Shown: positions 28,676-39,448 of the stretch, piece after piece
How the letters are laid out: each line of letters begins with the position of its first letter
Position numbering within the stretch: the stretch's first letter is position 1
NCBI RefSeq assembly: GCF_004348895.1
Contig: NZ_RRZK01000002.1
Coordinates: 423,911-487,910 of the forward strand
DNA from: Pseudomonas vancouverensis
Lineage (GTDB): Bacteria > Pseudomonadota > Gammaproteobacteria > Pseudomonadales > Pseudomonadaceae
Length of the DNA: 64,000 nt
Reading direction: 5' to 3'
Translations under genes and position numbers: made by a program
Notes under the pieces: generated by a model
Seen by the model: the letters and a program-made list of their open reading frames with translations, nothing else
What the model was told of the DNA's origin: nothing
Databases searched by the model: none

Positions 28676-29017
28676 TCAGGCTTCGGTCTTGGCAGCAGCA
28701 GCCTTGGCAGCAGCGTCCTTGATCAGCGCTTGCAGCGAACCGTCAGCACTCATTTCGGTCATGATGTCGCTACCGCCGACCAGCTCACCGGCCACCCACA
28801 GTTGCGGGAAGGTTGGCCAGTTGGCGTATTTAGGCAGGTTGGCGCGGATTTCCGGGTTCTGCAGGATGTCCACGTACGCAAACTTTTCGCCACATGCCAT
28901 CACGGCCTGCGCGGCTTTCGCAGAGAAGCCACACTGCGGGGCATTCGGCGAGCCTTTCATGTAAAGCAGAATGGTGTTGTTGGCAATCTGCTCTTTAATC
29001 GTTTCGATGATATCCAT
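28676..29017 (-). CDS. grxD: Monothiol glutaredoxin, Grx4/GrxD type
   Basis: A 112-aa CGFS glutaredoxin (APQCGFSAKA, Cys about 30) which binds [2Fe-2S] clusters with glutathione and carries them, and works with BolA proteins. The glutathione-binding WPTFPQLWV and GGSDIM are intact. The C-terminus is an Ala/Lys extension. ATG 29017 has GAGG 8 bases before it; the 29047 start adds unrelated residues. Confidence 0.95.
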   Translation of the reverse strand: MDIIETIKEQIANNTILLYMKGSPNAPQCGFSAKAAQAVMACGEKFAYVDILQNPEIRANLPKYANWPTFPQLWVAGELVGGSDIMTEMSADGSLQALIKDAAAKAAAAKTEA

Positions 29018-29114
29018 GGAGCACCTCGGCTGAACTTTCCGACTCATGGGTCGGCACGGTGGCGCATTGTAACGGAAAGCCGAGCGCCCTGCTCGGTCTC
29101 TCCGTCAGACCGAT

Positions 29115-31223
29115 TCAAGCGGCGGCAACCGTCACGGGTACGCCATTGAGCGCAGCATTACCCGACAACTCGTCGAGCTGCAACTCATCGGTCAGGTCAT
29201 TGGCGCTGGAGCCCGGCTGGCTGCTGGCGATCGCCATCTGTACACCCGGCCGCGCATGGCCCCAACCGTGGGGCAGGCTGACCACGCCTTTCATCATGTC
29301 CGCAGTACCAAGTACCTCGACTTCAATCTCACCCACCCGTGAGCTGACGCGAACTCGCTGCCCATCGCTGAGCCCGCGACTGGCCAGATCATCCGGGTGC
29401 ATCAGCAACTGGTGGCGCGGCTTGCCTTTGACCAGGCGATGATAATTGTGCATCCATGAGTTATTACTGCGTACGTGGCGCCGTCCGATCATCAACAACT
29501 CATCGGCGGCTGGCGCCTGCAGCGCGGCAAAGCGCGCCAGGTCGGCGAGGATTTCCGCGGGAGCTGCCTGTACGTGCTGATTGGCGGTTTTCAGGCGCTG
29601 CGCCAGGTTGGGCTTGAGCGCGCCCAGGTCGACGCCATGAGGGTGATCGAACAAAGTGGCCAGCGACAACTTCTGCTCCGCCGCATCGCCATACAGGCCC
29701 ATGCGCAACCCGCGATCGATCATTTGCGCCGGCGGGATCGTCGGTTTTAATTCCTTGCCGGTGTGCGCGGCAAAGGCCTGGGCCAGACCGACGAAGATCT
29801 CCCAGTCATGCAATGCGCCTTCGGGCTTGGCGAGGATCGCGCGATTGAAGCGGCTGACGTTGCGCACCGCAAACAGGTTGAAGGTGGTGTCGTAATGATC
29901 GTTTTCCAGGGCCGAGGTCGACGGCAGTATCAGGTCGGCGTAGCGCGTGGTTTCATTGATATAGAGGTCGACACTGACCATGAACTCCAACCCGTCCAGC
30001 GCCTGTTCGAGCTTTCGCCCGTTGGGTGTGGACAACACCGGGTTGCCCGCCACGGTAATCAGCGCGCGGACCTGCCCTTCTCCCTCGGTGAGCATCTCTT
30101 CGGCCAACGCAGACACCGGCAACTCGCCGGCATATTCCGGGCGCCCGGACACCCGGCTTTGCCACAGGTTGAAATGGCCGCCCGAGGTCGTAGCCACCAG
30201 ATCCACCGCCGGCTCCGTGCACAAGGCACCGCCTACGCGATCGAGATTGCCGGTGACCAGATTGATCAATTGCACCACCCAGTGGCACAGCGTCCCGAAG
30301 GCCTGGGTCGACACGCCCATGCGGCCATAACAAACGGCCGAGGGCGCAGCGGCGAAGTCGCGGGCCAATTGGCGGATCTGCTCCGCCGGAACAGCACACA
30401 ACGGGCTCATGGCCTCGGCAGTAAAGGGGGCAACGGCCTCGCGCACGTCGGCGAGACCGTCCACCGGCAAATGACTGTCGCGGGTCAGGCCTTCGGCAAA
30501 CAAGGTATTGAGCAGGCCAAACAGCAGTGCCGCATCGCCACCAGGGCGGACAAACAGGTGTTGATCGGCTATCGCCGCCGTTTCACTGCGACGCGGGTCG
30601 ACCACCACCACTTTGCCGCCCCGGGCCTGGATCGCCTTCAGGCGCTTCTCGACATCCGGTACGGTCATGATGCTGCCATTGGAGGCCAGCGGGTTGCCGC
30701 CGAGGATCAACATGAAATCGGTGTGATCGATGTCCGGGATCGGCAACAACAGGCCATGGCCGTACATCAGGTGACTGGTGAGGTGATGCGGCAACTGGTC
30801 GACCGAGGTGGCGGAAAAGCGGTTGCGGGTTTTCAACAGGCCCAGGAAGTAGTTGCTGTGGGTCATCAGGCCATAGTTGTGCACGCTGGGATTGCCCTGA
30901 TACACCGCCACGGCGTTTTGCCCGTGCTGCGCCTGAATCGCCGCCATTCGTTCGGCAACCAGCTCGAACGCCGCTTGCCACTCGATGGGCTGCCATTCAT
31001 TGCCGATCCTGCGCATCGGCTGGCGCAGGCGATCAGGGTCGTTCTGGATGTCTTGCAGGGCCACGGCCTTGGGGCAGATATGCCCACGGCTGAACGTATC
31101 CAGCGGGTCACCCTTGATCGAGGTGATCTGCACCTGGCCGCCTTCGACCTCGGTGGTTTCGATGGTCAGGCCGCAGATGGCTTCGCATAAATGGCACGCA
31201 CGGTGATGGAGAGTCTTGGTCAT
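29115..31223 (-). CDS. Molybdopterin oxidoreductase family protein
   Basis: A 702-aa member of the DMSO-reductase superfamily. An N-terminal [4Fe-4S] site is present (CHLCEAIC ... HICPK, about residues 10-50), followed by molybdopterin-guanine-dinucleotide binding regions (LILGGNPLASNGS, VVVDPRRSET) and a C-terminal pterin-binding beta-barrel (about 585-700, beginning MIGRRHVRSNNSWMHNYH). No Tat signal peptide is seen, so it is probably cytosolic. No electron-transfer or membrane partner is adjacent. The substrate is unknown; family names such as formate dehydrogenase or nitrate reductase would be over-interpretation. Confidence 0.85.
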   Translation of the reverse strand: MTKTLHHRACHLCEAICGLTIETTEVEGGQVQITSIKGDPLDTFSRGHICPKAVALQDIQNDPDRLRQPMRRIGNEWQPIEWQAAFELVAERMAAIQAQHGQNAVAVYQGNPSVHNYGLMTHSNYFLGLLKTRNRFSATSVDQLPHHLTSHLMYGHGLLLPIPDIDHTDFMLILGGNPLASNGSIMTVPDVEKRLKAIQARGGKVVVVDPRRSETAAIADQHLFVRPGGDAALLFGLLNTLFAEGLTRDSHLPVDGLADVREAVAPFTAEAMSPLCAVPAEQIRQLARDFAAAPSAVCYGRMGVSTQAFGTLCHWVVQLINLVTGNLDRVGGALCTEPAVDLVATTSGGHFNLWQSRVSGRPEYAGELPVSALAEEMLTEGEGQVRALITVAGNPVLSTPNGRKLEQALDGLEFMVSVDLYINETTRYADLILPSTSALENDHYDTTFNLFAVRNVSRFNRAILAKPEGALHDWEIFVGLAQAFAAHTGKELKPTIPPAQMIDRGLRMGLYGDAAEQKLSLATLFDHPHGVDLGALKPNLAQRLKTANQHVQAAPAEILADLARFAALQAPAADELLMIGRRHVRSNNSWMHNYHRLVKGKPRHQLLMHPDDLASRGLSDGQRVRVSSRVGEIEVEVLGTADMMKGVVSLPHGWGHARPGVQMAIASSQPGSSANDLTDELQLDELSGNAALNGVPVTVAAA

Positions 31224-31357
31224 GGCCAGTCTCTGTCTTGTTATGAGCGGGCAACGTTGGCCGCGGAAACAAAACTATGGCGCCGGAGCCGTCGCCACGC
31301 CAGCGACGTTCGTCCTGTGAATCGGCGCCCATCAGGCGCGCCGATGACCACCGTCAG

Positions 31358-31648
31358 TCAGTTCGAAGGCAACCTGGGTGGTACCTGCTGCTGGATTTCC
31401 TGAAGGTTTTCAAAGGAACCGTTAGTGACATCCACCCCCGTCAGCTCGGCGATCAGGCGCCAATGCTCGTCCAGCCCGCTGCTGATGGTCGCCATGCGGT
31501 CGATCATATGGCGGCCGGCGGCCCGGGTGATGTCATCCTCGCTGCGCAGCAACTCGAAAGACATGGTGGTCATGGAGGCCGTGAGGTGGGTCAGCGAGCG
31601 TGCGGTCAGGCCCAGCAGTTCCAGCAGTAGCTGTTCTTTCGATTCCAT
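31358..31648 (-). CDS. Hypothetical helical protein (96 aa)
   Basis: A 96-aa, predicted all-helical soluble protein (LLLELLGLTARSLTHLTASMTTMS and following heptad-like leucines), with a Gln/Pro-rich C-terminus. No family recognised. An in-frame ATG at 31810 would extend it with low-quality sequence; the ATG at 31648 has AGGA about 10 bases upstream. It is upstream of, and in the same orientation as, the molybdopterin enzyme with a 134-base gap, so co-transcription is possible. Confidence 0.65.
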   Translation of the reverse strand: MESKEQLLLELLGLTARSLTHLTASMTTMSFELLRSEDDITRAAGRHMIDRMATISSGLDEHWRLIAELTGVDVTNGSFENLQEIQQQVPPRLPSN

Positions 31649-31895
31649 CGGGGAGGCTTCCTGCGTCGCTCGAGATTTATTTATAACCCAGCACTTTGCA
31701 TTCGCAAATATTTCAGCCTGGCGACAGACGGAACAAGCGGTCAAAAACCGACTTATAGCGCCGTGCCTGCGCCCTGCTCGATTGCCAAGCCCCAAGGGGC
31801 CAGTGTACAAATGACCCGCTGCTGTCAGTCAACAGGCTTCAAAAGTGCTACCGCGATACCGCTGTAGCCCCTCTGAAACTCCCTAAAAACTGTAG
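31649..31895. other. Intergenic stretch, no gene seen
   Basis: Together with the argF promoter it makes a 395-base gap between divergent genes. I see no gene, strong hairpin or repeat here before the ArgR-type site at 31896. Confidence 0.5.
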
Positions 31896-31937
31896 CCCTA
31901 TTGGTAAGACGCGACATTTAATTATAAGATCGCGCCT
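31896..31937. promoter_or_regulatory. argF promoter overlapped by candidate ArgR operator
   Basis: On the minus strand two adjoining 21-base units are seen: 31916-31896 starts TGTCGC and has AA at positions 15-16, an exact match to TGTCGC-N8-AA-N5; 31937-31917 starts AGGCGC and also has AA at 15-16. On the plus strand the same DNA contains TTGGTA (31901-31906), a 16-base spacer and TATAAG (31923-31928), a plausible sigma-70 promoter. The operator covers both promoter elements, the layout expected for ArgR repression of argF. Confidence 0.75.
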
Positions 31938-32043
31938 TCCCCTATTTCGTCGCCCCCGTGCGGCTTACGCCGCAGGTCTCGTCCGTTGTTCCGATAAACA
32001 AGGTTTTGAGCATCTGCGGTTTGTAGCAAAAAGGTAGTCAATG

Positions 32044-32964
32044 ATGAGCGCAAGGCACTTTCTCTCCCTGATGGATTGCACGCCCGAAGAGCTGGTCAGC
32101 GTGATCCGTCGAGGCGTTGAGCTCAAGGACCTGCGTAACCGCGGCGTACTGTTCGAGCCTCTGAAAAACCGCGTCCTGGGGATGATCTTCGAGAAGGCTT
32201 CGACCCGTACCCGCATTTCCTTCGAGGCCGGCATGATCCAGCTCGGTGGCCAGGCGATCTTCCTGTCCCCGCGCGACACCCAACTGGGCCGTGGCGAGCC
32301 GATCAGCGACTGCGCGATCGTCATGTCGAGCATGCTCGATGCCGTGATGATCCGTACCTTTGCCCACAGCAATCTCACCGAATTCGCTGCCAACTCCCGC
32401 GTGCCTGTCATCAATGGCCTGTCCGATGACTTGCACCCTTGTCAGTTGCTGGCAGACATGCAGACCTTCCTCGAACACCGCGGTTCCATCCAGGGCAAGA
32501 CCGTGGCCTGGATCGGCGACGGCAACAACATGTGCAATAGCTATATAGAAGCGGCGATCCAGTTCGACTTCCAGTTGCGCGTTGCCTGCCCGGAAGGTTA
32601 CGAGCCCAACCCGGAATTCGTCGCCAAGGCCGGCGACCGAGTGAGCATCGTGCGCGATCCGCAAGACGCCGTGCGTGGCGCACACCTGGTCAGCACCGAC
32701 GTCTGGACCTCCATGGGTCAGGAAGAGGAAACCGCCAAGCGCCTGCAACTGTTCGCGCCGTATCAGGTCAACCGTGCCCTGCTCGACCTGGCGGCTGACG
32801 ACGTGCTGTTCATGCATTGCCTGCCGGCGCACCGTGGCGAGGAAATCAGCGTCGACCTGCTGGACGACAATCGCTCGGTGGCCTGGGATCAAGCGGAAAA
32901 CCGCCTGCATGCGCAAAAAGCCCTGCTCGAGTTTCTCGTGCCGCCGTCGTACCACCACGCATGA
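32044..32964 (+). CDS. argF: Ornithine carbamoyltransferase (anabolic)
   Basis: A 306-aa enzyme making citrulline from ornithine and carbamoyl phosphate. Carbamoyl-phosphate site STRTR (in [12 protein letters not shown]), HPCQ loop, ornithine-binding DVWTSMGQ and HCLP (C and P conserved) are all present. Two tandem ATGs occur at 32041 and 32044 after [17 protein letters not shown] is the conserved N-terminus. It overlaps the following ABC ATPase gene by 4 bases. Confidence 0.97.
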   Translation: MSARHFLSLMDCTPEELVSVIRRGVELKDLRNRGVLFEPLKNRVLGMIFEKASTRTRISFEAGMIQLGGQAIFLSPRDTQLGRGEPISDCAIVMSSMLDAVMIRTFAHSNLTEFAANSRVPVINGLSDDLHPCQLLADMQTFLEHRGSIQGKTVAWIGDGNNMCNSYIEAAIQFDFQLRVACPEGYEPNPEFVAKAGDRVSIVRDPQDAVRGAHLVSTDVWTSMGQEEETAKRLQLFAPYQVNRALLDLAADDVLFMHCLPAHRGEEISVDLLDDNRSVAWDQAENRLHAQKALLEFLVPPSYHHA

Positions 32965-34070
32965 GCCAGCCATTACTGCTTAACCTGCGCAACCTCGCCT
33001 GCGGCTATCAGGACCAGCGTGTCGTACAGAACCTCAACCTGCATTTGAATGCCGGTGACATCGGTTGCCTGCTCGGCTCCTCGGGCTGTGGCAAGACCAC
33101 CACGCTGCGGGCGATTGCCGGTTTTGAACCGGTGCACGAAGGTGACATCCAGCTGGCTGGCGAGACCATTTCCAGCGCCGGTTTCACCCTGGCACCGGAG
33201 AAGCGTCGCATCGGCATGGTGTTCCAGGACTACGCCCTGTTTCCCCACCTGAGTGTGGCCGACAACATCGCCTTCGGGATTGGCAAGCACCCGCAAAAGG
33301 GTCGCGTCACCGAAGAGATGCTCGAACTGGTCAACCTCAAGGGCCTCGGTAAGCGTTTCCCTCATGAGTTGTCCGGTGGCCAACAACAGCGTGTCGCCCT
33401 CGCCCGCGCCCTGGCGCCGGAGCCGCAACTGCTGTTGCTCGACGAGCCGTTTTCCAACCTCGATGGTGAATTGCGTCGCAAGCTCAGCCAGGAAGTGAGA
33501 GATATCCTCAAGAATCGCGGCACCAGCGCGATTCTGGTCACTCACGACCAGGAAGAAGCCTTCGCCGTCAGCGACCATGTCGGGGTGTTCAAGGAAGGCC
33601 GCCTGGAACAGTGGGACACGCCCTACAACCTCTACCACGAGCCGCTGACACCGTTTGTGGCGAGCTTCATCGGTCAGGGCTACTTCATTCGTGGCCAACT
33701 GAGCAGCCCGGAATCGGTGCAGACTGAGCTGGGTGAGTTGCGCGGCAATCGGGCCTACACCTGGCCGGTCGGTGGTGCAGTGGACGTGCTGCTGCGTCCG
33801 GACGATATCGTGCATGCGCCGGACAGCCCATTGAAGGCGCGGATCAGCGGCAAGACGTTCCTCGGTGCCTCGACCTTGTACCGCCTGCAACTGCCGACCG
33901 GTGCACAACTGGAATCGATCTTCCCGAGCCACGTCGATCACCCGGTGGGCGCGGATGTCGGTATTCGTGTCGCGGCGGAACACCTGGTGCTGTTCCAGGC
34001 GTCCGGCAGCACGGCGGCGCAGATTCCTGCGGTGGAGTCAGGTGTGCGGCGCTACAGCACCGCCCACTGA
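32961..34070 (+). CDS. ABC transporter ATP-binding protein, FbpC/PotA type, orphan
   Basis: A 369-aa importer-type ATPase: Walker [11 protein letters not shown]-loop FQDYALF, signature [15 protein letters not shown], Walker [14 protein letters not shown]-loop in VTHDQEEA, then a TOBE-like C-terminal domain (about 240-369). Best resembles ferric-iron, polyamine or sulfate importers. No permease or binding-protein gene is adjacent. The ATGA overlap with argF means it is co-translated with an arginine biosynthesis gene, as in P. aeruginosa; whether this reflects an amino-acid or polyamine substrate is unknown. Confidence 0.88.
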   Translation: MSQPLLLNLRNLACGYQDQRVVQNLNLHLNAGDIGCLLGSSGCGKTTTLRAIAGFEPVHEGDIQLAGETISSAGFTLAPEKRRIGMVFQDYALFPHLSVADNIAFGIGKHPQKGRVTEEMLELVNLKGLGKRFPHELSGGQQQRVALARALAPEPQLLLLDEPFSNLDGELRRKLSQEVRDILKNRGTSAILVTHDQEEAFAVSDHVGVFKEGRLEQWDTPYNLYHEPLTPFVASFIGQGYFIRGQLSSPESVQTELGELRGNRAYTWPVGGAVDVLLRPDDIVHAPDSPLKARISGKTFLGASTLYRLQLPTGAQLESIFPSHVDHPVGADVGIRVAAEHLVLFQASGSTAAQIPAVESGVRRYSTAH

Positions 34071-34080
34071 TCCCTATGAT

Positions 34081-34107
34081 CCCTGTGGTAGCTCGCTCCC
34101 ACAGGGA
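34081..34107. repeat. REP-like hairpin between convergent genes
   Basis: TCCCTGTGG and CCCACAGGGA flank a TAGCTCGCT core, just after the ABC ATPase and before phzF. Probably a shared transcription stop. Confidence 0.6.
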
Positions 34108-34114
34108 AATTGGC

Positions 34115-34897
34115 TTAGCCGATCATCAACGTACCGCTGGCCACCAGCGTCGCATGCCCGCCGATCTTCACCCGCTCCCCTTCCAGGCGGCAGAACAGCG
34201 CCCCGCCCCGTGCCGAACGTTGAAACGCCGTCAGCTCAGACTTGCCCAATTGTTCCGCCCAATACGGGATCAACAGGCAGTGGGTCGACCCGGTCACCGG
34301 GTCTTCGTTGATGCCAATCGCCGGCGCGAAGTAACGGGATACGAAGTCGTGCTGCGTGCCCCGCGCCGTGACGATGGCACCGAGCCACGGCAGCTTCGCC
34401 AACGCAGCCATGTCCGGTTTGCAATCGAGCACGGCTTGCTCGGACTCCAGCACCACGAACAGTTCGTTCGAGCCCCGGGCTTCGACCACTTTCACCCCCA
34501 GTGCGTGCTCGATATCCGCCGTCACGTTCACGGCTGACGGGATGATGGCCGGAAAGTCCAGCCACAGGCGCCCACCCTCGCGGGTCACGCTCAGGGGGCC
34601 GGACTTGCAGGTGAAGTCCAACCGCTCGACCGGCTCCTTGTAGATGTCGAACAGCACATGGGCGCTGGCCAGTGTGGCGTGACCGCAGAGCGGCACCTCG
34701 GTGGTCGGGGTAAACCAACGGATGTGCCAGCCTTGCCCTTCACGCACGACAAAAGCCGTTTCGGCGAGATTGTGCTCGGCGGCAATTTTCTGCATCAATT
34801 CATCCGGCAGCCAGCCGTCGAGCCGATACACCATCGCCGGGTTGCCGCTGAAAGGTTGGTCGCCGAACGCGTCGACCTGATGAAACTCAAGCTGCAT
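34115..34897 (-). CDS. PhzF-family isomerase-like protein
   Basis: A 260-aa protein of the diaminopimelate-epimerase-fold PhzF family. The catalytic Glu lies in NLAETAFV (about E45), and the N-terminal VDAFGDQPFSGNPAMV and RWFTPTTEVPLCGHATLA are the family signatures. Only a few members make phenazines and no phz genes are nearby, so this is a homologue of unknown substrate. ATG 34897 has AAGGAG upstream; the longer start at 34903 is disfavoured. Confidence 0.9.
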   Translation of the reverse strand: MQLEFHQVDAFGDQPFSGNPAMVYRLDGWLPDELMQKIAAEHNLAETAFVVREGQGWHIRWFTPTTEVPLCGHATLASAHVLFDIYKEPVERLDFTCKSGPLSVTREGGRLWLDFPAIIPSAVNVTADIEHALGVKVVEARGSNELFVVLESEQAVLDCKPDMAALAKLPWLGAIVTARGTQHDFVSRYFAPAIGINEDPVTGSTHCLLIPYWAEQLGKSELTAFQRSARGGALFCRLEGERVKIGGHATLVASGTLMIG

Positions 34898-34997
34898 ACA
34901 CATCTCCTTTTGCCTTTTCTGCGAGCATGCAGCCCTCGAAGAAAGCGCACCAGTGACAGAGCAGCCCGATTTTCACCATACAGCGCTTACAAAAAGG

Positions 34998-35468
34998 TCA
35001 GGCGCGACCGATATCGGCAAACTTGGCCTGGGTGTGTTCAGCCAGCACTGCCGGCGCCAACTCGACCTCGAGACCACGCCGACCGGCGCTGACAAAAATT
35101 GTCGCAAACGGCAGGGCCGAATTATCAATGAAGGTGCGCAGGCGCTTCTTCTGTCCCAGCGGGCTGATCCCGCCCAACAGGTAACCGGTAGAGCGCTGGG
35201 CGGCCGCCGGATCAGCCATTTCGGCTTTCTTCACCCCAGCGGCATGCGCGAGCCCCTTCAAATCGAGGGTACCGGCCACCGGCACCACCGCCACCAGCAA
35301 CTCGCCCTTTTCGCTGGCCGCCAGCAACGTCTTGAATACCTGGGCCGGTTCCAGCCCGAGTTTTTCCGCCGCTTCCAGACCATAGGAAGCCGCCTTCGGG
35401 TCGTGTTCGTAACTGTGGATGCGATGTTCGGCGCGAACTTTTTTCAACAAATCCAATGCGGGGGTCAT
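34998..35468 (-). CDS. ybaK: Cys-tRNA(Pro)/Cys-tRNA(Cys) deacylase YbaK
   Basis: A 156-aa stand-alone editing protein that hydrolyses mischarged Cys-tRNA(Pro). Visible: the conserved lysine in AQVFKTLLA (about K45), [11 protein letters not shown], and [15 protein letters not shown] typical for the YbaK subfamily. Single gene. Confidence 0.93.
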   Translation of the reverse strand: MTPALDLLKKVRAEHRIHSYEHDPKAASYGLEAAEKLGLEPAQVFKTLLAASEKGELLVAVVPVAGTLDLKGLAHAAGVKKAEMADPAAAQRSTGYLLGGISPLGQKKRLRTFIDNSALPFATIFVSAGRRGLEVELAPAVLAEHTQAKFADIGRA

Positions 35469-35841
35469 GACGGCTCCAGACGGCTCGGCAGAAGAAAAAC
35501 ACTGCGCCGAATTCTAGGGCATTGATTGCCAAAAGGCTCTATGACCGCACTGTTTCAAGGAACCGTCATGGTTTAACGCCAACCACCGTTCGGCAGTACA
35601 GCTGTTCACTGAGTAATTCATTCATGCGACGAATAGTTGCTTTATGACCGACGGTTCACTTTCGACCTTTGACAGCAGTGTTTCTTGTCTATATTTTTTC
35701 GTTTCTGAAAAAATAGCGAAACGTCTTACAGAAACAACCTGCAATAAACCGCGACCAGGATGGGGATCCTGCCGTGGTGAAAAACGCGCTTCGAGCCTGA
35801 ATACCAGGCAGCGCCAGACAACAAGAAAAACTGAGGTTTCA
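35469..35841. promoter_or_regulatory. glpF upstream region with a 9-bp palindrome
   Basis: This 373-base gap holds no gene. The perfect inverted repeat TATTTTTTC/GAAAAAATA occupies 35692-35715 around GTTTCT. It shares TTTTCG-N4-TGAA with the site before glpD at 39382, making it a candidate GlpR operator. GAGG lies 5 bases before the glpF ATG. Confidence 0.45.
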
Positions 35842-36693
35842 ATGACTATTGCTTTACAACAACCGTCGCTCTCGAGCCAGTGCATGGCTGAATTCCTGGG
35901 CACGGCGCTGCTGATCTTCTTTGGTACCGGTTGCGTTGCCGCGCTCAAGGTCGCGGGCGCCAGTTTTGGCTTGTGGGAAATCAGCATCATCTGGGGCGTC
36001 GGCGTGAGCATGGCGATCTACCTGACCGCCGGCGTCTCCGGCGCGCACCTGAACCCGGCCGTGAGCATTGCGCTGAGCATCTTCACCGACTTCGAAAAAC
36101 GCAAACTGCCGTTCTATATCCTCGCCCAGATTGCCGGCGCATTCTGCGGTGCCTTGCTGGTTTATACGCTGTACAGCAACCTGTTCTTCGAATTCGAACA
36201 AAGCCACCACATGATTCGCGGCACCCAGGCCAGCCTCGAACTGGCCTCGGTGTTCTCCACCTTCCCCAACCCGGTGCTGAGCACGGCCCAGGCGTTTCTG
36301 GTCGAAGTGATCATCACCGCGATCCTGATGGGCGTGATCATGTCCCTGACCGACGACAACAACGGCCTGCCCAAAGGCCCGCTGGCGCCGCTGCTGATCG
36401 GCCTGCTGATTGCCGTGATCGGCAGCTCGATGGGTCCGCTGACCGGCTTCGCGATGAACCCGGCGCGGGACTTCGGCCCCAAGCTGATGACTTTCTTTGC
36501 CGGCTGGGGTGAAATTTCCTTCACCGGCGGGCGGGATATTCCGTACTTCCTGATTCCGGTTTTCGCACCGATTGTCGGTGCCTGCCTGGGCGCCGCGGCC
36601 TATCGCAGGCTGATTGCCCGTCATCTGCCAGAGGCTGCACCTGCAACACCCCAGGCAACAGCTGCCATTGAAGGCAAACCCAGAACTTCTTGA
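35842..36693 (+). CDS. glpF: Glycerol uptake facilitator (aquaglyceroporin)
   Basis: A 283-aa membrane channel with six TM helices and two half-helices bearing the NPA boxes HLNPAVS and AMNPARD; the D after the second NPA box marks the glycerol-conducting branch. It lets glycerol diffuse into the cytosol, where glpK traps it. First gene of glpF-glpK-glpR. The C-terminus is a short hydrophilic tail. Confidence 0.96.
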   Translation: MTIALQQPSLSSQCMAEFLGTALLIFFGTGCVAALKVAGASFGLWEISIIWGVGVSMAIYLTAGVSGAHLNPAVSIALSIFTDFEKRKLPFYILAQIAGAFCGALLVYTLYSNLFFEFEQSHHMIRGTQASLELASVFSTFPNPVLSTAQAFLVEVIITAILMGVIMSLTDDNNGLPKGPLAPLLIGLLIAVIGSSMGPLTGFAMNPARDFGPKLMTFFAGWGEISFTGGRDIPYFLIPVFAPIVGACLGAAAYRRLIARHLPEAAPATPQATAAIEGKPRTS

Positions 36694-38274
<1,581 letters not shown>

Positions 38275-38369
38275 GCCATGTTGAAGGCTCGCCACCGCTT
38301 GTAACTGGCAGGGAGTGGATTCGTGCGGCATCATGGGCAAATTTTGCACGGCAGCCCAAAGGACGCCCC

Positions 38370-39125
38370 ATGAATCTGCCTCCCCGTCAGCAGCAAATCC
38401 TCGAACTGGTCCGTGAACGCGGCTACGTCAGCATCGAGGAAATGGCCACGCTGTTCGTTGTTACCCCGCAGACCATCCGCCGCGATATCAATCAGCTCGC
38501 GGAAGCCAATTTGCTACGCCGATACCACGGCGGCGCCGCCTACGATTCCAGTGTCGAAAACACGGCCTACGCCATGCGCGCCGATCAAATGCGCGATGAA
38601 AAACAGCGTATCGGCGAAGCCATTGCCGCGCAGATTCCCGATCATGCCTCGTTGTTCATCAACATCGGCACCACCACCGAATCCATTGCCCGGGCGCTGC
38701 TCAATCACAGTCACCTGAAGATCATCACCAACAATCTGCACGTGGCGTCGATGCTCAGCGCCAAAGACGATTTCGATGTGCTGCTCACTGGCGGCAACGT
38801 GCGTCGCGATGGCGGCGTGGTCGGTCAGGCCAGTGTCGATTTCATCAACCAGTTCAAGGTCGATTTCGCCCTGGTCGGCATCAGCGGCATCGATGAAGAC
38901 GGCAGCCTGCTGGACTTCGATTACCAGGAAGTGCGGGTGTCCCAGGCCATCATCGCCAACGCCCGGCAAGTGATACTCGCCGCCGACTCGAGCAAATTCG
39001 GGCGCAATGCCATGATTCGCCTGGGGCCGATCAGCCTGGTCGATTGCCTGGTCACCGATCAGCAGCCTTCACCGGCGTTGTCGCAACTGCTGAGCCAGCA
39101 CAAGGTTCGTTTGGAAGTCGTTTAA
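38370..39125 (+). CDS. glpR: DeoR-family repressor GlpR
   Basis: A 251-aa regulator. N-terminal DeoR helix-turn-helix (about 6-58; [24 protein letters not shown]) and a C-terminal DeoRC sensor domain of the NagB/RpiA fold with the phosphate-binding NIGTTTES and the later D in [15 protein letters not shown]. It represses glp genes and is released by glycerol-3-phosphate. Position between glpK and glpD matches other pseudomonads. Confidence 0.95.
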   Translation: MNLPPRQQQILELVRERGYVSIEEMATLFVVTPQTIRRDINQLAEANLLRRYHGGAAYDSSVENTAYAMRADQMRDEKQRIGEAIAAQIPDHASLFINIGTTTESIARALLNHSHLKIITNNLHVASMLSAKDDFDVLLTGGNVRRDGGVVGQASVDFINQFKVDFALVGISGIDEDGSLLDFDYQEVRVSQAIIANARQVILAADSSKFGRNAMIRLGPISLVDCLVTDQQPSPALSQLLSQHKVRLEVV

Positions 39126-39148
39126 CCCTTTCGAATACGACGCTCCCC

Positions 39149-39272
39149 GTGGCGAGGGAGCTTGCTCCCGTTCGACTGCGCAGCAGGCGCAATTCAGGAC
39201 TAACACTGTAGTCATGGGACAACCGGTTTCAGGGCTGCTTCGCAGCCCAGCGGGAGCAAGCTCCCTCGCCAC
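39149..39272. repeat. REPIN between glpR and glpD
   Basis: Two inverted REP units with GTGGCGAGGGAGCTTGCTCC ends enclose about 80 bases. It accounts for much of the 323-base gap. Confidence 0.9.
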
Positions 39273-39293
39273 AAAACAATCCAACCGCCAATT

Positions 39294-39425
39294 CCAATGT
39301 TCGCAAATTTTCTTTTAACCCCCATTCGATGAGTTTTTTCAATCGAATGCGACTGGCTGCGCGTCTGTTTATCGGCTACCATTTTCGCAAATGAACATTT
39401 ATGTTCGAATTCAAATACGAAAATT
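39294..39425. promoter_or_regulatory. Candidate GlpR operator cluster upstream of glpD
   Basis: Several related half-sites are packed here: AATGTTCGCAAAT at 39295, the inverted pair CATTCGAT (39323-39330) and ATCGAATG (39342-39349), ATTTTCGCAAATGAACATT (39381-39399), and ATGTTCGAAT (39401) facing CGAAAAT (39419-39425). They resemble the E. coli GlpR half-site AATGTTCGWT. Repeated sites before glpD would fit cooperative repression. Confidence 0.55.
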
Positions 39426-39448
39426 CAAAAAGCCCCGAGGCCTTGCCG

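Noticed and set aside
34115..34897. Phenazine biosynthesis
   Set aside because: Only a PhzF-family homologue is present, without any other phz genes; the family is broad and mostly unrelated to phenazines.
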